In this document: positions 18,184-29,000 of the stretch, in pieces | Layout: every line of letters starts with the position of its first letter | How positions within the stretch are numbered: position 1 is the first letter of the stretch | Assembly: GCA_902785555.1 (NCBI GenBank) | Contig: CACZZB010000011.1 | Coordinates: forward strand, 1 to 43,328 | DNA from: an uncultured Ruminococcus sp. | Lineage (GTDB): Bacteria > Bacillota > Clostridia > Oscillospirales > Acutalibacteraceae | Length of the DNA stretch: 43,328 bases | Reading direction: 5' to 3' | Notes under the pieces: model-generated | Told to the model about the DNA's origin: nothing | Databases searched by the model: none | The model's input: the letters and a program-made list of their open reading frames with translations, nothing else | Made by a program: the position numbers and the translations under genes

Positions 18184-21100
18184 TATCCGTATCCTCCCCC
18201 ATCTTTTTTAATACATCTTCATTATCCAAATTCAAGACCATGTTAGTCTTTTTGCCTTTTTCATATCCGCATACCTTTTTATAATCACAGTATTCGCAAG
18301 CATCAAACGACACTTTTACGGGATTCCTCTCAACATTGCCATCAAAAAGACTTTCTGCCATTTTTATGAATTTTTTATCTATATATGAAAATATTTTTCC
18401 GTATTCTTCAAGAGATACAAGATTTTTACACTTATCTATATTTTCACTTGCCGGAATATAAATTCCTGCAATATCTTTTTCCATTGCCGCCAAAATATCT
18501 TTATCCTTTATCAACAAACCACTCATTTTAAAATTAGTTCGCTGTTCTTTTGCATTTTCTGCTTTCTTTTCTTCAGAATTGAACTCTTTTGCCGCTGACT
18601 GAGGCGTTGATGGCATATATAATATTCCCGCAGGTGCAAATTTATATTTTCCATATTCTGAATATTTCTTGCTGCCATTTTTCTTTATTGCCGAAAGATA
18701 CAACAACATCTGCATATTAAGACCGTAGTAAACCTCTGACAACTTGAAGCTCTTTTTACCCGTTTTATAATCAATTATTCTTATATACTTTTCATTGCCT
18801 TTTTTATAGCTGTCTACCCTGTCTATCTTTCCTGTCACATATATTTTTTCTCCGCTCGGCAGAGCCAATTCATATCCCGGTATATCCTGATTTTCTCCGC
18901 CTATCTTCAGTTCAAAACTTTCCGGTACAAAACTGCTTACGGCAAATTCATCTATCAATCTTTTCAGAACTATTACAAGATTCCTTTCCATTATCTTGAA
19001 CTGTGCCATAAATCGTTCAAGACGTTCATCTTTTCCGCCTATTGCTTTTACATAATTTTCTATATGTTTTTCAATAACCTCCGAAAGCTGAGTATCACTG
19101 TATTTCCTTATATTTTCAAAATCCTCCTCTTTCAAAAGGTTCTCCAAAACATAATGAACTACACTTCCGTACATACTTGCATCCATTACAGCTCGTTTTC
19201 TTGGATAAACTTTCAGACCATATTTGCAAAAATACGCAAACGGACAACTGTAATATGTTTCCGCCTGTGATGCCGAAAGGTGTATTTTTTCTCCAAAAAG
19301 CCGTTTGGCTTTTTTTCTGTCATATATCCTGTATGGTTCATCTTTTATTGCCCTATCTATCGACACACACACATCCTTAAAATTTTCCGATTTCAAAAAA
19401 TATTCTTTCAATGTTTCCGACTCGGAAGTATTATCATTCCATTTTGATGCACATTCTTCAAACCCCTGTTTTTCTGTAAAATAAATTTCCTCTGATGAAA
19501 GCATATTCTTTCTCGTTATATTAACGTTTTTCAATATTGACTGTACTTCTCCGAATATTATTGAAGGCTTGAATTTTTCACCTTTGAAATCAGCCGTATG
19601 ACAGCTTATGAACAATTTTTCCGAAGGCAGTGACAATGCTGAATATACATTATATTTCTCCAAAAGCGACATATCATACAACGCATTATGCAGCGGCAGT
19701 TCCAATCCTATCAACTCATTTCTTTCACTGTCACTGAAAAATCCCGTTGATACCGGTGCTGTCGGAAATACTCCTTCCATAGCACCTATAACAAATACTG
19801 CTTTCGGATTTTCCGATATCAGATTTCCTGCTATACCTATCGTGACCTGATCCAACATTTGAGGAATATCCGATATAGGATTTTTTCTTATCATTATTTT
19901 TAAAAGTTCGGCATAACGTCTGCTGTCTATCTTCTTATTCGTTAAAATATTATACATCTTATCAAGTATTTCAATTGTAATATTCCATACTCTTAATTCG
20001 GCTTCCTTTGCTTTTATATTACCATTATCATGAAACCACTTTATAAGATAATACAATTTTTCCTCAGCTTTAACATCTTTTAAAAGCTTATATACACTTT
20101 TGGATATATCTCCTCCATTTTTGGCATTAACTATATTCAGAGCAAAGTCCGTTAACGGACTTATTGCTCTTTTACGAATACTTTCGATTTCATCAAGCTT
20201 TAAATCGGATTCTTCCTGTTTCCTATCATCTGCCATTTCATTTCCGTCGGGACTCATAGTAAATTCTTCCGTCCAGCGTTTGCCTTTTATATCCCACATA
20301 TACGCATAATTTTCCAATATACAGGCTTCTTCAAGTGATATATCAGTCAATTCTGTCTTTAAAAATGTCAATATACTTTCAGTGGAAAATGATGAATGTA
20401 CTATATCAAATGCAGATAATATCAATCTGATAAGTGCATTGCCTTCAAGAGACTTTTTATCAGACATAAAAAACGGTATATCATACTTTGGAAATTCCGA
20501 TTCTATTATGTGCTTATACCTGCCAATATCACGGCATATAACCGTTATATCATTATATAAAAAATCTTCTTTTCTTACAAGCTGACATATATTTCTTGCT
20601 GTCTGCTGTATTTCATCATATTCGCTTTCGGCTTCATACAGCTTTACAGCATTATCATCATAATCATAAATATCTCCGTCAAATCTGAAAATACTTTCCT
20701 CCAATGCACTCAATGACGGACTTTTAAACCTATATTGCCCCTTAAGATGAACCGTAGGCATTATCTTTATATTATTGTCATTCACAAATGCAGAGATTTT
20801 TTTCATTGTCATATACGGTTCTTTAAACATTGAATTTTCGGCATTTTTCAGTGACTTTCCTTCAAATCCGAGGCTTATCCCAACATATTCAGCCTGCTCT
20901 GTTATCTTTTCAAGAATTTTATATTCCTGTCCCGAAAATCCGTTGAACGAATCTATATATACTCTCTTATCTCTGAAAAATTCATGCTCACACAATATAA
21001 AATACAATCTTGTCATATTATCACTCGGGTCTGAATATGCTTCATTAACAAGCACATCATACGCTGAATATATTATCGCACTTTCTTTCAGCTTTTCTTT

Positions 21101-21541
21101 CAAATACTCATCAGAAACCTTCTCGGAAATCTCCATTAGCCTTTCAGGCGTTATTGCACATATTTTGTATTCTTCAACTGCCGAAAGCATCAATTCAGCA
21201 AAATCTGCTTTTTTTACCCTATTGGCATATAAATTAAGCTTATCGGAAACTTCCTCGGCTGCAAGACTCATCAAAACTCCCTTTGCTCCGTCATCTATAC
21301 TTTTTTTGGTATTTTCCCCATACTTCTCCGAAAGATGATCATACAATCTTTCAAATCCGAATACATTTATTTCAGCCGCTTTTGATGCTCCGAATTCATT
21401 CAATATCCTCTTTTCATTCTGAAACGAACTTTGATCGGGCACTATCAAAACAACTTTTTTCAAGTCCTTTTCTGCTTTTATCTGCTCATATATTCTATAT
21501 GTCTTACCGCTGCCGTTCCTTCCGCAAAAAAACTGTATCAT
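18176..21541 (-). CDS. addB: ATP-dependent helicase/nuclease subunit B (AddB)
   Basis: AddB is the partner subunit of AddA, with an inactive helicase-like fold that reads Chi sites and a second nuclease. The 1121 residues begin with Walker A GRNGSGKT (residues 7-14). The C-terminal nuclease has IRIIDYKTGKK, and four cysteines suited to the structural 4Fe-4S cluster of AddB: one pair-region in YSCPFAYFCKYG and the tail CEYCDYKKVC. GGAG precedes the ATG. The gene starts 14 bases after the phosphatase gene ends, so the three genes probably form one transcript. Confidence 0.96.
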   Translation of the reverse strand: MIQFFCGRNGSGKTYRIYEQIKAEKDLKKVVLIVPDQSSFQNEKRILNEFGASKAAEINVFGFERLYDHLSEKYGENTKKSIDDGAKGVLMSLAAEEVSDKLNLYANRVKKADFAELMLSAVEEYKICAITPERLMEISEKVSDEYLKEKLKESAIIYSAYDVLVNEAYSDPSDNMTRLYFILCEHEFFRDKRVYIDSFNGFSGQEYKILEKITEQAEYVGISLGFEGKSLKNAENSMFKEPYMTMKKISAFVNDNNIKIMPTVHLKGQYRFKSPSLSALEESIFRFDGDIYDYDDNAVKLYEAESEYDEIQQTARNICQLVRKEDFLYNDITVICRDIGRYKHIIESEFPKYDIPFFMSDKKSLEGNALIRLILSAFDIVHSSFSTESILTFLKTELTDISLEEACILENYAYMWDIKGKRWTEEFTMSPDGNEMADDRKQEESDLKLDEIESIRKRAISPLTDFALNIVNAKNGGDISKSVYKLLKDVKAEEKLYYLIKWFHDNGNIKAKEAELRVWNITIEILDKMYNILTNKKIDSRRYAELLKIMIRKNPISDIPQMLDQVTIGIAGNLISENPKAVFVIGAMEGVFPTAPVSTGFFSDSERNELIGLELPLHNALYDMSLLEKYNVYSALSLPSEKLFISCHTADFKGEKFKPSIIFGEVQSILKNVNITRKNMLSSEEIYFTEKQGFEECASKWNDNTSESETLKEYFLKSENFKDVCVSIDRAIKDEPYRIYDRKKAKRLFGEKIHLSASQAETYYSCPFAYFCKYGLKVYPRKRAVMDASMYGSVVHYVLENLLKEEDFENIRKYSDTQLSEVIEKHIENYVKAIGGKDERLERFMAQFKIMERNLVIVLKRLIDEFAVSSFVPESFELKIGGENQDIPGYELALPSGEKIYVTGKIDRVDSYKKGNEKYIRIIDYKTGKKSFKLSEVYYGLNMQMLLYLSAIKKNGSKKYSEYGKYKFAPAGILYMPSTPQSAAKEFNSEEKKAENAKEQRTNFKMSGLLIKDKDILAAMEKDIAGIYIPASENIDKCKNLVSLEEYGKIFSYIDKKFIKMAESLFDGNVERNPVKVSFDACEYCDYKKVCGYEKGKKTNMVLNLDNEDVLKKMGEDTDNE

Positions 21542-21555
21542 AAACCTATCTCCTT

Positions 21556-22275
21556 TTACGCTCTGTTTTCAGATGAATAGAATTCTTCTCCCGTGTCAAG
21601 GCATATTGCTGCCAACCTGCCGGTTTCAAAACACGCTCCGCAGTCAATAACAATTTTATTATTATTCTTGTATATATATCCTTTTCTCGGATTATCCTCT
21701 ATAAGCTGTGTAGGTGTATGACCTGTCACTATAACAGTATCTTCAAAATATTTTTTCTCATAATCAGGTCTTTCCCAAACCAATTCATCCAATGTATAAT
21801 CTTCAAGTTTCTTATCAGGCAAAAAATTTCCGAGTCCCGCATGAACAAGCAAATAATTTGTACCGTTCACCGTCACTTCTTCATAAGCCGTAAATTCTCC
21901 CACATAATCCAAAACATCTTTCTGTTTTTCTATGTCAAGCTGTCTGAACTCTTTTATTGTCGGCAAAAATCCGTTATACTGCCATATCAGAACTTTATCC
22001 AAGACTTCACCGTCAAGTGATTCAAGTGATTCTTTTGTTATTTCACCAAGCAAAAACGGCATACATTCCATAAACATGACTTCGTGATTGCCTATCAGCG
22101 GAATGACATTCGGCATTTCCATCATCTTCAATAATACCTTTATCGGATGTGCTCCTCTGTCTATTGCATCTCCCAAAATATAAAGAGTATCACTGTCTTT
22201 TAAGTGTATCTTTTCCAAAAGTTCCAGAAACATTTCATATTCACCATGAATATCCGACATAACATAAACAGCCAT
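21556..22275 (-). CDS. PP2A-like serine/threonine metallophosphatase
   Basis: A calcineurin-type phosphoesterase of 239 residues. The metal-binding motifs appear in order: DIHGEYEMF (Asp8, His10), GDAIDRG (~34-40), GNHEVMF (~60), VTGHTP and a final IDCGACFETGRL. This order and length match bacterial PrpA/PphA-like protein phosphatases and diadenosine tetraphosphatase-like relatives; substrate cannot be decided from sequence. The ATG at 22275 follows AGGAGG; an in-frame start 18 codons upstream lacks a site. It is the first gene of a unit with addB and addA. Confidence 0.88.
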   Translation of the reverse strand: MAVYVMSDIHGEYEMFLELLEKIHLKDSDTLYILGDAIDRGAHPIKVLLKMMEMPNVIPLIGNHEVMFMECMPFLLGEITKESLESLDGEVLDKVLIWQYNGFLPTIKEFRQLDIEKQKDVLDYVGEFTAYEEVTVNGTNYLLVHAGLGNFLPDKKLEDYTLDELVWERPDYEKKYFEDTVIVTGHTPTQLIEDNPRKGYIYKNNNKIVIDCGACFETGRLAAICLDTGEEFYSSENRA

Positions 22276-22345
22276 TTGCAAAACCTCCTGTATTTTTCTT
22301 ATATAATTATATAAAATAAACTGTCCCATTTTCAGGATATCAAAA

Positions 22346-22379
22346 GTGCATCGAATATATATTTTTATATCCGATGCAC
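22346..22379 (-). terminator. Intrinsic terminator after prfB
   Basis: On the minus strand an 8-bp GTGCATCG/CGATGCAC stem, one A-C mismatch, then five further A-T pairs around a 6-base loop, is followed by TTTTG. It begins 12 bases past the prfB stop and separates prfB from the phosphatase-addB-addA unit. Confidence 0.75.
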
Positions 22380-22390
22380 AAAAAATCTTC

Positions 22391-23524
22391 TTATTCTTCT
22401 GTAAAATCTTCTGTCAATTTATTAAGACTTGCTGCTTTGAGATATGCATTTATAAATCCGTCAATATCTCCGTCCATTACAGCATTTATATTTCCCGTTT
22501 CATAGCTCGTTCTGTGGTCTTTTACCATAGTATACGGCATAAATACATAAGAACGTATCTGTGCTCCCCATGCTATCTCTTTCTGAACACCTTTTATATC
22601 TTCTATCTTTTCAAGATGTTCCCTCTCTTTTATCTCAAGCAGCTTTGACTTGAGCATTGTCATTGCCACATCACGGTTCTGATACTGGCTTCTTTCGACT
22701 TGTGATGCTACTACTATTCCTGTCGGTATATGTGTCAAACGTACTGCCGATGATGTCTTATTGACCTTCTGACCGCCTGCACCGCTCGCTCTGTATACGT
22801 CCATCTTTATATCTTCGGGACGTATCTCTATATTTATCGTATTATCTATTTCAGGCATTACTTCAAGTGATGCAAATGATGTATGTCTTCTTCCCGATGC
22901 ATCAAACGGTGACACCCTTACAAGTCTATGCACTCCCGATTCACTCTTCAAATATCCGTAGGCATTTTCACCCTCTATCAAAAGCACTGCACTTTTCAAG
23001 CCTGCTTCTTCACCGTCAAGATAATCCACTTCCTTGACCTTGAAATTATGCCTTTCAGCCCAATGACAATACATCCTGTACAGCATTTCAGCCCAGTCCT
23101 GTGCTTCCGTACCGCCTGCACCTGCATGGAATGTCAGGATAGCATTCTTGGAATCATACTCACCTGTGAGCAAAGTCTGTAAACGCTGTCCGTCCAAATC
23201 ATTTTTAACTTTGTCAAACTCACTCTGTGCCTCATCCAAAAGTGAAAGGTCTTCTTCTTCATTCGCAAGCTCTATCAATGCAAGTGTATCATCATACGCT
23301 GAAACCAAATTTTCATACGCTTCCACTTTATTCTTCAAAGCACCTGTTTTCTGAAGTATTTTCTGTGAATTTTCAGCATCATCCCAAAATCCCGGCTGAG
23401 CTGCTCTCTGTTCAAGCTGTTCTATTTCCATTTTCAGCTTATCAAGACCGAGTGCATTGGCAAGCTCTTTTATATCCGGCTCCAATTCCTCAAGCTTTAA
23501 TCTTAATTCCTCAAACTGTATCAT
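22391..23524 (-). CDS. prfB: Peptide chain release factor 2 (RF2)
   Basis: RF2 ends translation at UGA and UAA codons. The 377-residue frame contains the SPF codon-recognition motif (VSPFDASGRRH) and the catalytic GGQ (ASGAGGQKVNKTSSAV). In many bacteria prfB needs a +1 frameshift at CUU-UGA-C after about 25 codons; here the frame runs straight through, with CTT-GAT at the corresponding Leu-Asp, so the autoregulatory stop is absent. GGGAG precedes the ATG. The gene has its own promoter and terminator and is not linked to secA, its usual Bacillus neighbour. Confidence 0.97.
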   Translation of the reverse strand: MIQFEELRLKLEELEPDIKELANALGLDKLKMEIEQLEQRAAQPGFWDDAENSQKILQKTGALKNKVEAYENLVSAYDDTLALIELANEEEDLSLLDEAQSEFDKVKNDLDGQRLQTLLTGEYDSKNAILTFHAGAGGTEAQDWAEMLYRMYCHWAERHNFKVKEVDYLDGEEAGLKSAVLLIEGENAYGYLKSESGVHRLVRVSPFDASGRRHTSFASLEVMPEIDNTINIEIRPEDIKMDVYRASGAGGQKVNKTSSAVRLTHIPTGIVVASQVERSQYQNRDVAMTMLKSKLLEIKEREHLEKIEDIKGVQKEIAWGAQIRSYVFMPYTMVKDHRTSYETGNINAVMDGDIDGFINAYLKAASLNKLTEDFTEE

Positions 23525-23567
23525 ACAACTTCTCCCTCACAAATTTTTTCTTTACCCAATCCTTTAT

Positions 23568-23596
23568 ATTATAAATGAAATTTCTTTTCTTGTAAA
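23568..23596 (-). promoter_or_regulatory. Sigma-A promoter of prfB
   Basis: On the minus strand TTTACA and TATAAT are exactly 17 bases apart, ending about 43 bases before the prfB ATG. The rest of the prfB-symporter divergent gap is AT-rich with no other clear signal. Confidence 0.7.
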
Positions 23597-23652
23597 GATA
23601 ATTTTAATTTTTTTTGCATACTATTTATAAAAATATTTTTCACGGTGATGAT

Positions 23653-24999
23653 ATGCTCGATATACAGAAAATCAATTCTTTTATAAATAATATCGTATGG
23701 GGTCCGTATATGCTCATACTCCTTTTAGGCGTAGGCATATTCTTTACTGTAAAACTAAAATTTTTTCCATTGATACATTTCAAGACCTGGTGGAAATATA
23801 CTGCTCTCTCATTCATTAAATCAAATAAATCTTCATCAAATGAAAGAATCTCCCCGTTTCAGGCCATGGCTACCGCTCTTGCAGGCTCTATCGGTACAGG
23901 AAATATCGTCGGCGTTGCAAACGCTATTGTCCTGGGCGGTGCAGGTGCTGTTTTTTGGATGTGGATAGCGGCTTTTTTCGGAATGTCAACGGTTTTTGCA
24001 GAAAATGTCCTTGGCATAAAATACCGTACAAAAAGAAACGGAAAATATGTCGGCGGTCCCATGTACTATATCGAAAAAGGTCTGAAATGCAAATGGTTGG
24101 CAGTTATATTCTCAATCTTCTGCACGCTTGCCGCTTTCGGCATGGGAAATATGACTCAGGCCAATTCCGTTTCGGGTGCTTTGCAAAACGGTTTTGGTAT
24201 ATCCCCCAAAATAACCGGAATTATCCTTTCAATACTTGTCGGCATCATCATATTCGGCGGTATCGGACGAATTTCAAAACTGACCGAAAAACTTGTTCCT
24301 GTAATGGCTGTGATATATACAATAGCTGTATTTATCGTAATCACAGTTAATTTCCGTGAAATCCCAAATGCTTTCGGTGAAATCTTCATTCAGGCTTTTG
24401 ATTTTAAAGCCGTCTCAGGCGGTTTTATGGGATATGGTATGTCAAAAGCCGTAAAATACGGTATCTCACGAGGTGTTTTCTCAAATGAAGCCGGTTTGGG
24501 AAGTTCTCCGATAGTCCATTCAGCTGCAGATACAGATGACCCGTATCAGCAGGGTATGTGGGGTATATTTCAGGTATTCATTGACACTATTGTCTTATGT
24601 ACCCTTATGGCTCTGTGCATTCTTACAACAAATTCCGACAAGACAAACCTCGACGGAATAGAGTTAAGCACATATTCCTTTAAAATCGTCTTGGGCCATG
24701 CCGGAAACATCTTCATGTCACTTTCAATAATACTCTTTGCATTTGCCACTCTCGTTTCATGGTCATATTACGGTGAAAAAAGCCTTGAATATCTGACAAA
24801 CGGGAAATATATTTCCGTATACAGAATAATCTATTCTATCATAGTTTATATCGGCTGTATCACAAATATCTCCCTTGTCTGGGAAATATCCGATACTCTC
24901 AACGGTTTTATGGCTATCCCCAATCTTATAGCACTGATACTTCTTTCACATGAAATAAAATACTCCGAACTTTCACACAATCTTCTCCGCAAGAGATGA
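23653..24999 (+). CDS. Alanine/glycine:cation (Na+) symporter, AGCS family
   Basis: A sodium-coupled amino-acid carrier of the AGCS family (AgcS/AlsT/DagA type), taking up alanine or glycine. The 448 residues form about 10-11 membrane segments. Family signatures include GSIGTGNIVGVANAI (~75-90), the conserved GGPMYYIEKGL and SNEAGLGSSPIVHSAA. The ATG at 23653 is preferred to one 13 codons upstream; a weak GGTGAT precedes it. It is the only plus-strand gene in the core part of the window, divergent from prfB and overlapping the AAA-CYTH gene tail-to-tail by 27 bp. Confidence 0.93.
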   Translation: MLDIQKINSFINNIVWGPYMLILLLGVGIFFTVKLKFFPLIHFKTWWKYTALSFIKSNKSSSNERISPFQAMATALAGSIGTGNIVGVANAIVLGGAGAVFWMWIAAFFGMSTVFAENVLGIKYRTKRNGKYVGGPMYYIEKGLKCKWLAVIFSIFCTLAAFGMGNMTQANSVSGALQNGFGISPKITGIILSILVGIIIFGGIGRISKLTEKLVPVMAVIYTIAVFIVITVNFREIPNAFGEIFIQAFDFKAVSGGFMGYGMSKAVKYGISRGVFSNEAGLGSSPIVHSAADTDDPYQQGMWGIFQVFIDTIVLCTLMALCILTTNSDKTNLDGIELSTYSFKIVLGHAGNIFMSLSIILFAFATLVSWSYYGEKSLEYLTNGKYISVYRIIYSIIVYIGCITNISLVWEISDTLNGFMAIPNLIALILLSHEIKYSELSHNLLRKR

Positions 25000-26067
25000 A
25001 TTCTTATATTCTCTCTCACTTGTAACTTCCTTTATTATCTTTATAAAATCAGGGAATATTATGGGAGTATCCTCATCACTCAATTCTATCTCCATAATGG
25101 CTTTATCTTTCCAAAACGGATATACGTCTATTTCAAAATACTGATTATGATATGTAAGACAATATCTGTTTTTTCTTATCTGACGCTTTGATGTATCAGC
25201 GGTCATTAAAAGCCTTAAATATTCATCTTTTGTAAGACGCTTTTCTATCTCTATTCTCTTTTTATCACTCAATTCTTTTTTTATCGTCTTGAAATACACA
25301 TAATGTCCGTCATTTCCACGCTGTCTTAATCTGATTTCCTCGCCTTCATCAGGTGAATACAAATATGTCTGTATGATCTCCACTTTTTCACAGTTATCTA
25401 TTGATTCAAGCATTTTGATATCAGGATATTCTATCAGATATTTCCTCTCTATTTCCAAAGGCTCCGGCTCTCCCAAAAATCCAAGAATTTCACTTATCAG
25501 CTTTCTGATCTTACTCTCAAAATCATAGCTGTTGTCTATGACCCTGAAATGAGGATGTCCCGTCCATGCGGATATCAGCTTATCATCAAGCAATGCAGCC
25601 TGTTCGGGTGTTTCTGTGCGGGCTGTATTATTTACAGTCGTATAAAACTCCTTTGCACCCTTTGCCGCTGTTACAAGATGAAATACTGCATCATAGCTGT
25701 CACGAAGCTCAACTTCATTTGCATTGACTTCTTTCAATACATGCTCGAATTCATCACGGCACATATAGGCTTTATTATCCATTATGCCCCTGTCACATAC
25801 TATCAGTACCTTGTCACAGTCCATTGTCTGAGCTGCCTGTTCAAATATCTTTTCCTTTTCTATCTGAAGTTTCATCTGCAAACGCTGATAATCGGCATTG
25901 GAACCGCAAGTCCAGGGAGCAACTCCTCCTGTTATGAGTTCAGTTGCCGTTTCCGCTATGAACAATGTCCTGTAACCCATATTGGCAAGCGTATTCTGTA
26001 TACGGCTCATTGCCGTGGACTTCCCGGCACAAGGGCCGCCCGTTACTACGATCTTTATAACTTCCAC
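24973..26067 (-). CDS. AAA-type NTPase fused to a CYTH (triphosphate tunnel) domain
   Basis: The 364-residue protein joins two catalytic-looking domains. Residues 1-~195 are a P-loop nucleotide-kinase-like domain (AAA_28 type) with Walker A GGPCAGKST at 10-18 and a DRGIMD motif; residues ~200-364 are a CYTH domain starting with the diagnostic EIERK (ExExK), with further conserved R, K and E residues (RLRQRG, EIDVYP, IMEIEL). CYTH enzymes act on triphosphate compounds such as thiamine triphosphate, polyphosphate or cAMP synthesis. The same two-domain order is found in the eukaryotic Ttd14 protein. The start is GTG, the first possible start after an in-frame stop. It is the last gene after polC, 15 bases away. 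Substrate unknown. Confidence 0.9.
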   Translation of the reverse strand: MEVIKIVVTGGPCAGKSTAMSRIQNTLANMGYRTLFIAETATELITGGVAPWTCGSNADYQRLQMKLQIEKEKIFEQAAQTMDCDKVLIVCDRGIMDNKAYMCRDEFEHVLKEVNANEVELRDSYDAVFHLVTAAKGAKEFYTTVNNTARTETPEQAALLDDKLISAWTGHPHFRVIDNSYDFESKIRKLISEILGFLGEPEPLEIERKYLIEYPDIKMLESIDNCEKVEIIQTYLYSPDEGEEIRLRQRGNDGHYVYFKTIKKELSDKKRIEIEKRLTKDEYLRLLMTADTSKRQIRKNRYCLTYHNQYFEIDVYPFWKDKAIMEIELSDEDTPIIFPDFIKIIKEVTSEREYKNSSLAEKIV

Positions 26068-26082
26068 TGTTTTTCATCTCTT

Positions 26083-29000
26083 TTACATAAATTTCAACTG
26101 ACTGCTGTCAGGCAAGCTTCCGAATGCTCCTATATCTTTCAGCATATCTATTACTGATTTCGAAACCTTTGCTCTTTGCTGAAAATCTTCTATCGAAGTA
26201 AATTCACCGTCATTTTTCGCTTCGGCAAGACCATTTGCCGCAGCTTCTCCTACTCCCGACAGTGCCACAAACGGCAGTCTTATCTTGCCGTTTTCGACAA
26301 TAAATCTCCTTGAATCAGATTTGTATATATCTATCGGCAACACCCCTATCCCTCTTGCAAGCATTTCATTTATTATCTGGAGTGCCGCATAAGTGGTTTC
26401 TTCCTTTGCCGTAGCCTCTTTTTTCTGAATTTTATTATTCAGTTCTTCCATTTTATTTCTTACAGCCGTTCTTCCCTTTACAACAAGGGCTGCATCAAAA
26501 TCTTCATTCTTGACTGTGAAATATGCCGCATAATACTCCGTCGGCTTATGAACTTTATACCATCCTAATCTCAAGGTCGCTATCATATATGCCGCTGCAT
26601 GGGCTTTCGGAAACATATATTTTATCTTCATACAGGAATCTATATACCATTGAGGCACATTATGCTCCTTCATTGCATTTATATGCTCCTCTGTAAGCAG
26701 CTTTGTTGCATTTCCCTTTCTGACTATCTCCATTATCTTGAATGCCATGTCAGGTTCTAATCCTTTGTGCATGAGATATACCATGATATTATCACGTGTC
26801 CCTATAACTTCCGATATAGTACATATCTTTTTGGCTATAAGATCAGCTGCATTTCCTATCCATACATCTGTACCATGAGAAAGTCCCGATACCTGCAGCA
26901 AGTCTGCAAATGTCTTCGGCTGTGTTTCTATAAGCATATTTCTTACAAATACAGTTCCTACTTCCGGCAATGAAAACGTACCCGTCTTTGAATCTATATC
27001 ATCCGGAGTAACACCGAGTGCCTTTGTTGACACGAACAATGACATAACATCAGGGTCACTCATTGATACATCCATTACACTTATACCTGTATATTCTTCA
27101 AGGTAGTGATACATTGTCGGTACATCATGCCCCAATTCATCAAGCTTACAAACTGTATCATGTATAGAATGAAAATCAAAATGTGTTGTAATTATTTCAG
27201 TTTTCTGGTCATTTGCCGGTCTTTGTATCGGACAGAATTCATATATATCATTACTTCTAGGTACAACTACCATTCCGGCAGGATGCTGTCCCGTTGTCCT
27301 CTTTACTCCCGTACAGCCTGCTGCCAGACGCAGTTCCTCTGCCCTGTTGAGCGAATATCCCTTTACTTCTTCGTATTTTTTTACGAATCCCAATGCCGTT
27401 TTATCCGCAACAGTACCTATTGTTCCGGCTTTGAACACGTTTTCCTTTCCGAAAAGCTCCTCTGTATATCTATGCGACTTTGTCTGATACTCTCCTGCAA
27501 AGTTCAGGTCTATATCAGGTGTCTTATCTCCCTTGAATCCCAAAAATGTTTCAAACGGTATATCATGACCGTCACGAAGATAATCCGTACCGCAATTCTG
27601 ACATTTTTTAGGCGGCAGGTCAAATCCCGAACCATAACTTCCGTCATCAAAAAATTCGCTGTTATGACACTCAGGACAAACATAATGAGGACATAACGGA
27701 TTTACCTCAGATATACCTGACATTGTTGCTACGAATGATGAACCGACAGAACCTCTTGAACCTACAAGATAACCATGTTCATTTGAATCGGCAACCAATT
27801 TTTGTGCCGTCATATACAACACGGAGAATCCGTTTTTTATAATAGAATTGAGCTCCTTATCTATCCTTGCTTTTACTATTTCGGGCAAAGGATCTCCGTA
27901 AAGATTTTTAGCTCTCTCCCATGTTATAGTTGTAAGCTGTTCTTCCGCTCCGGGAATAAACGGCGGAAAATTGCCTTTCGGAACCGCTCTGACTTTTTCG
28001 ATCATATCGGCTATATAATTCGTATTTTCAACTACTACTTCATAGGCTTTTTCTTTTCCCAGATACTCAAATTCTTTAAGCATTTCGGCTGTTGTCCTTA
28101 AATACAAAGGTGCTTGTTCCTCTGCATCTGTATATCCCTGTGACATCATCAGCACTTTTCTGTATTCACTTTCATGCGGATCCATAAAATGTACATCACA
28201 GGTCGCTACTACCGGTATATTCAGTTCTTCTCCCAATCTGACTACCGTTTTATTGAAATTCTGCAAGTCCTCTACACTATTGACAGTACCGTTTCTCAGA
28301 AGATACATATTATTCCCGATCGGCTGTATTTCAAGATAATCATAAAATGATGCTATATTTTTAAGTTCTTCCCATTTTTTTCCTGATACTACCGCCCTGA
28401 AAAGTTCTCCCGCTTCACACGCACTGCCTATTATAAGTCCTTCACGCAGCTTTACAAGCTCTGATTTTAATACCAACGGCTTTTTGTAAAATGTCTCAAT
28501 ATGCGACTTGGATATCAACTTATACAGATTTTTCAATCCTACCTGATTTTTTACGAGTATTATCTGATGATAATATTTATAACTTTTGATATCAGGCTTT
28601 GGCAGTGCTTTGGAAATTTCAGAAATATTCTCCGCTCCGAAATCATCTTTCATTCTCTGAAGCATTACCTGAAATATCCTTGCAAGCATCATTGCATCAT
28701 CACACGCCCTGTGATGATTGAAATCACCCAATTTAAGAAATTTAGCTATATTATCCAATTTATGCTTTGCAAGCTGCGGAAACATTCCTCTCGATATTGC
28801 AAGCGTATCTATATGTGTCAGTGTATAATCAATACCATGTCTTTCGGCTGCAGCTTTTATAAAACTCGTATCAAAATTCGCATTATGTGCCACTACTACC
28901 GCATTTTCTCCGCAGTACTCCAAAAATTTTCTGACAGCTTCTTCTTCCAACGGTGCATCTGCTACCATTGAATCGTCTATACCTGTAAGCTCGGTTATCT

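Noticed and set aside
22391..23524. Programmed +1 frameshift in prfB
   Set aside because: There is no in-frame TGA and no CTTTGAC site; the frame is continuous from ATG to stop.
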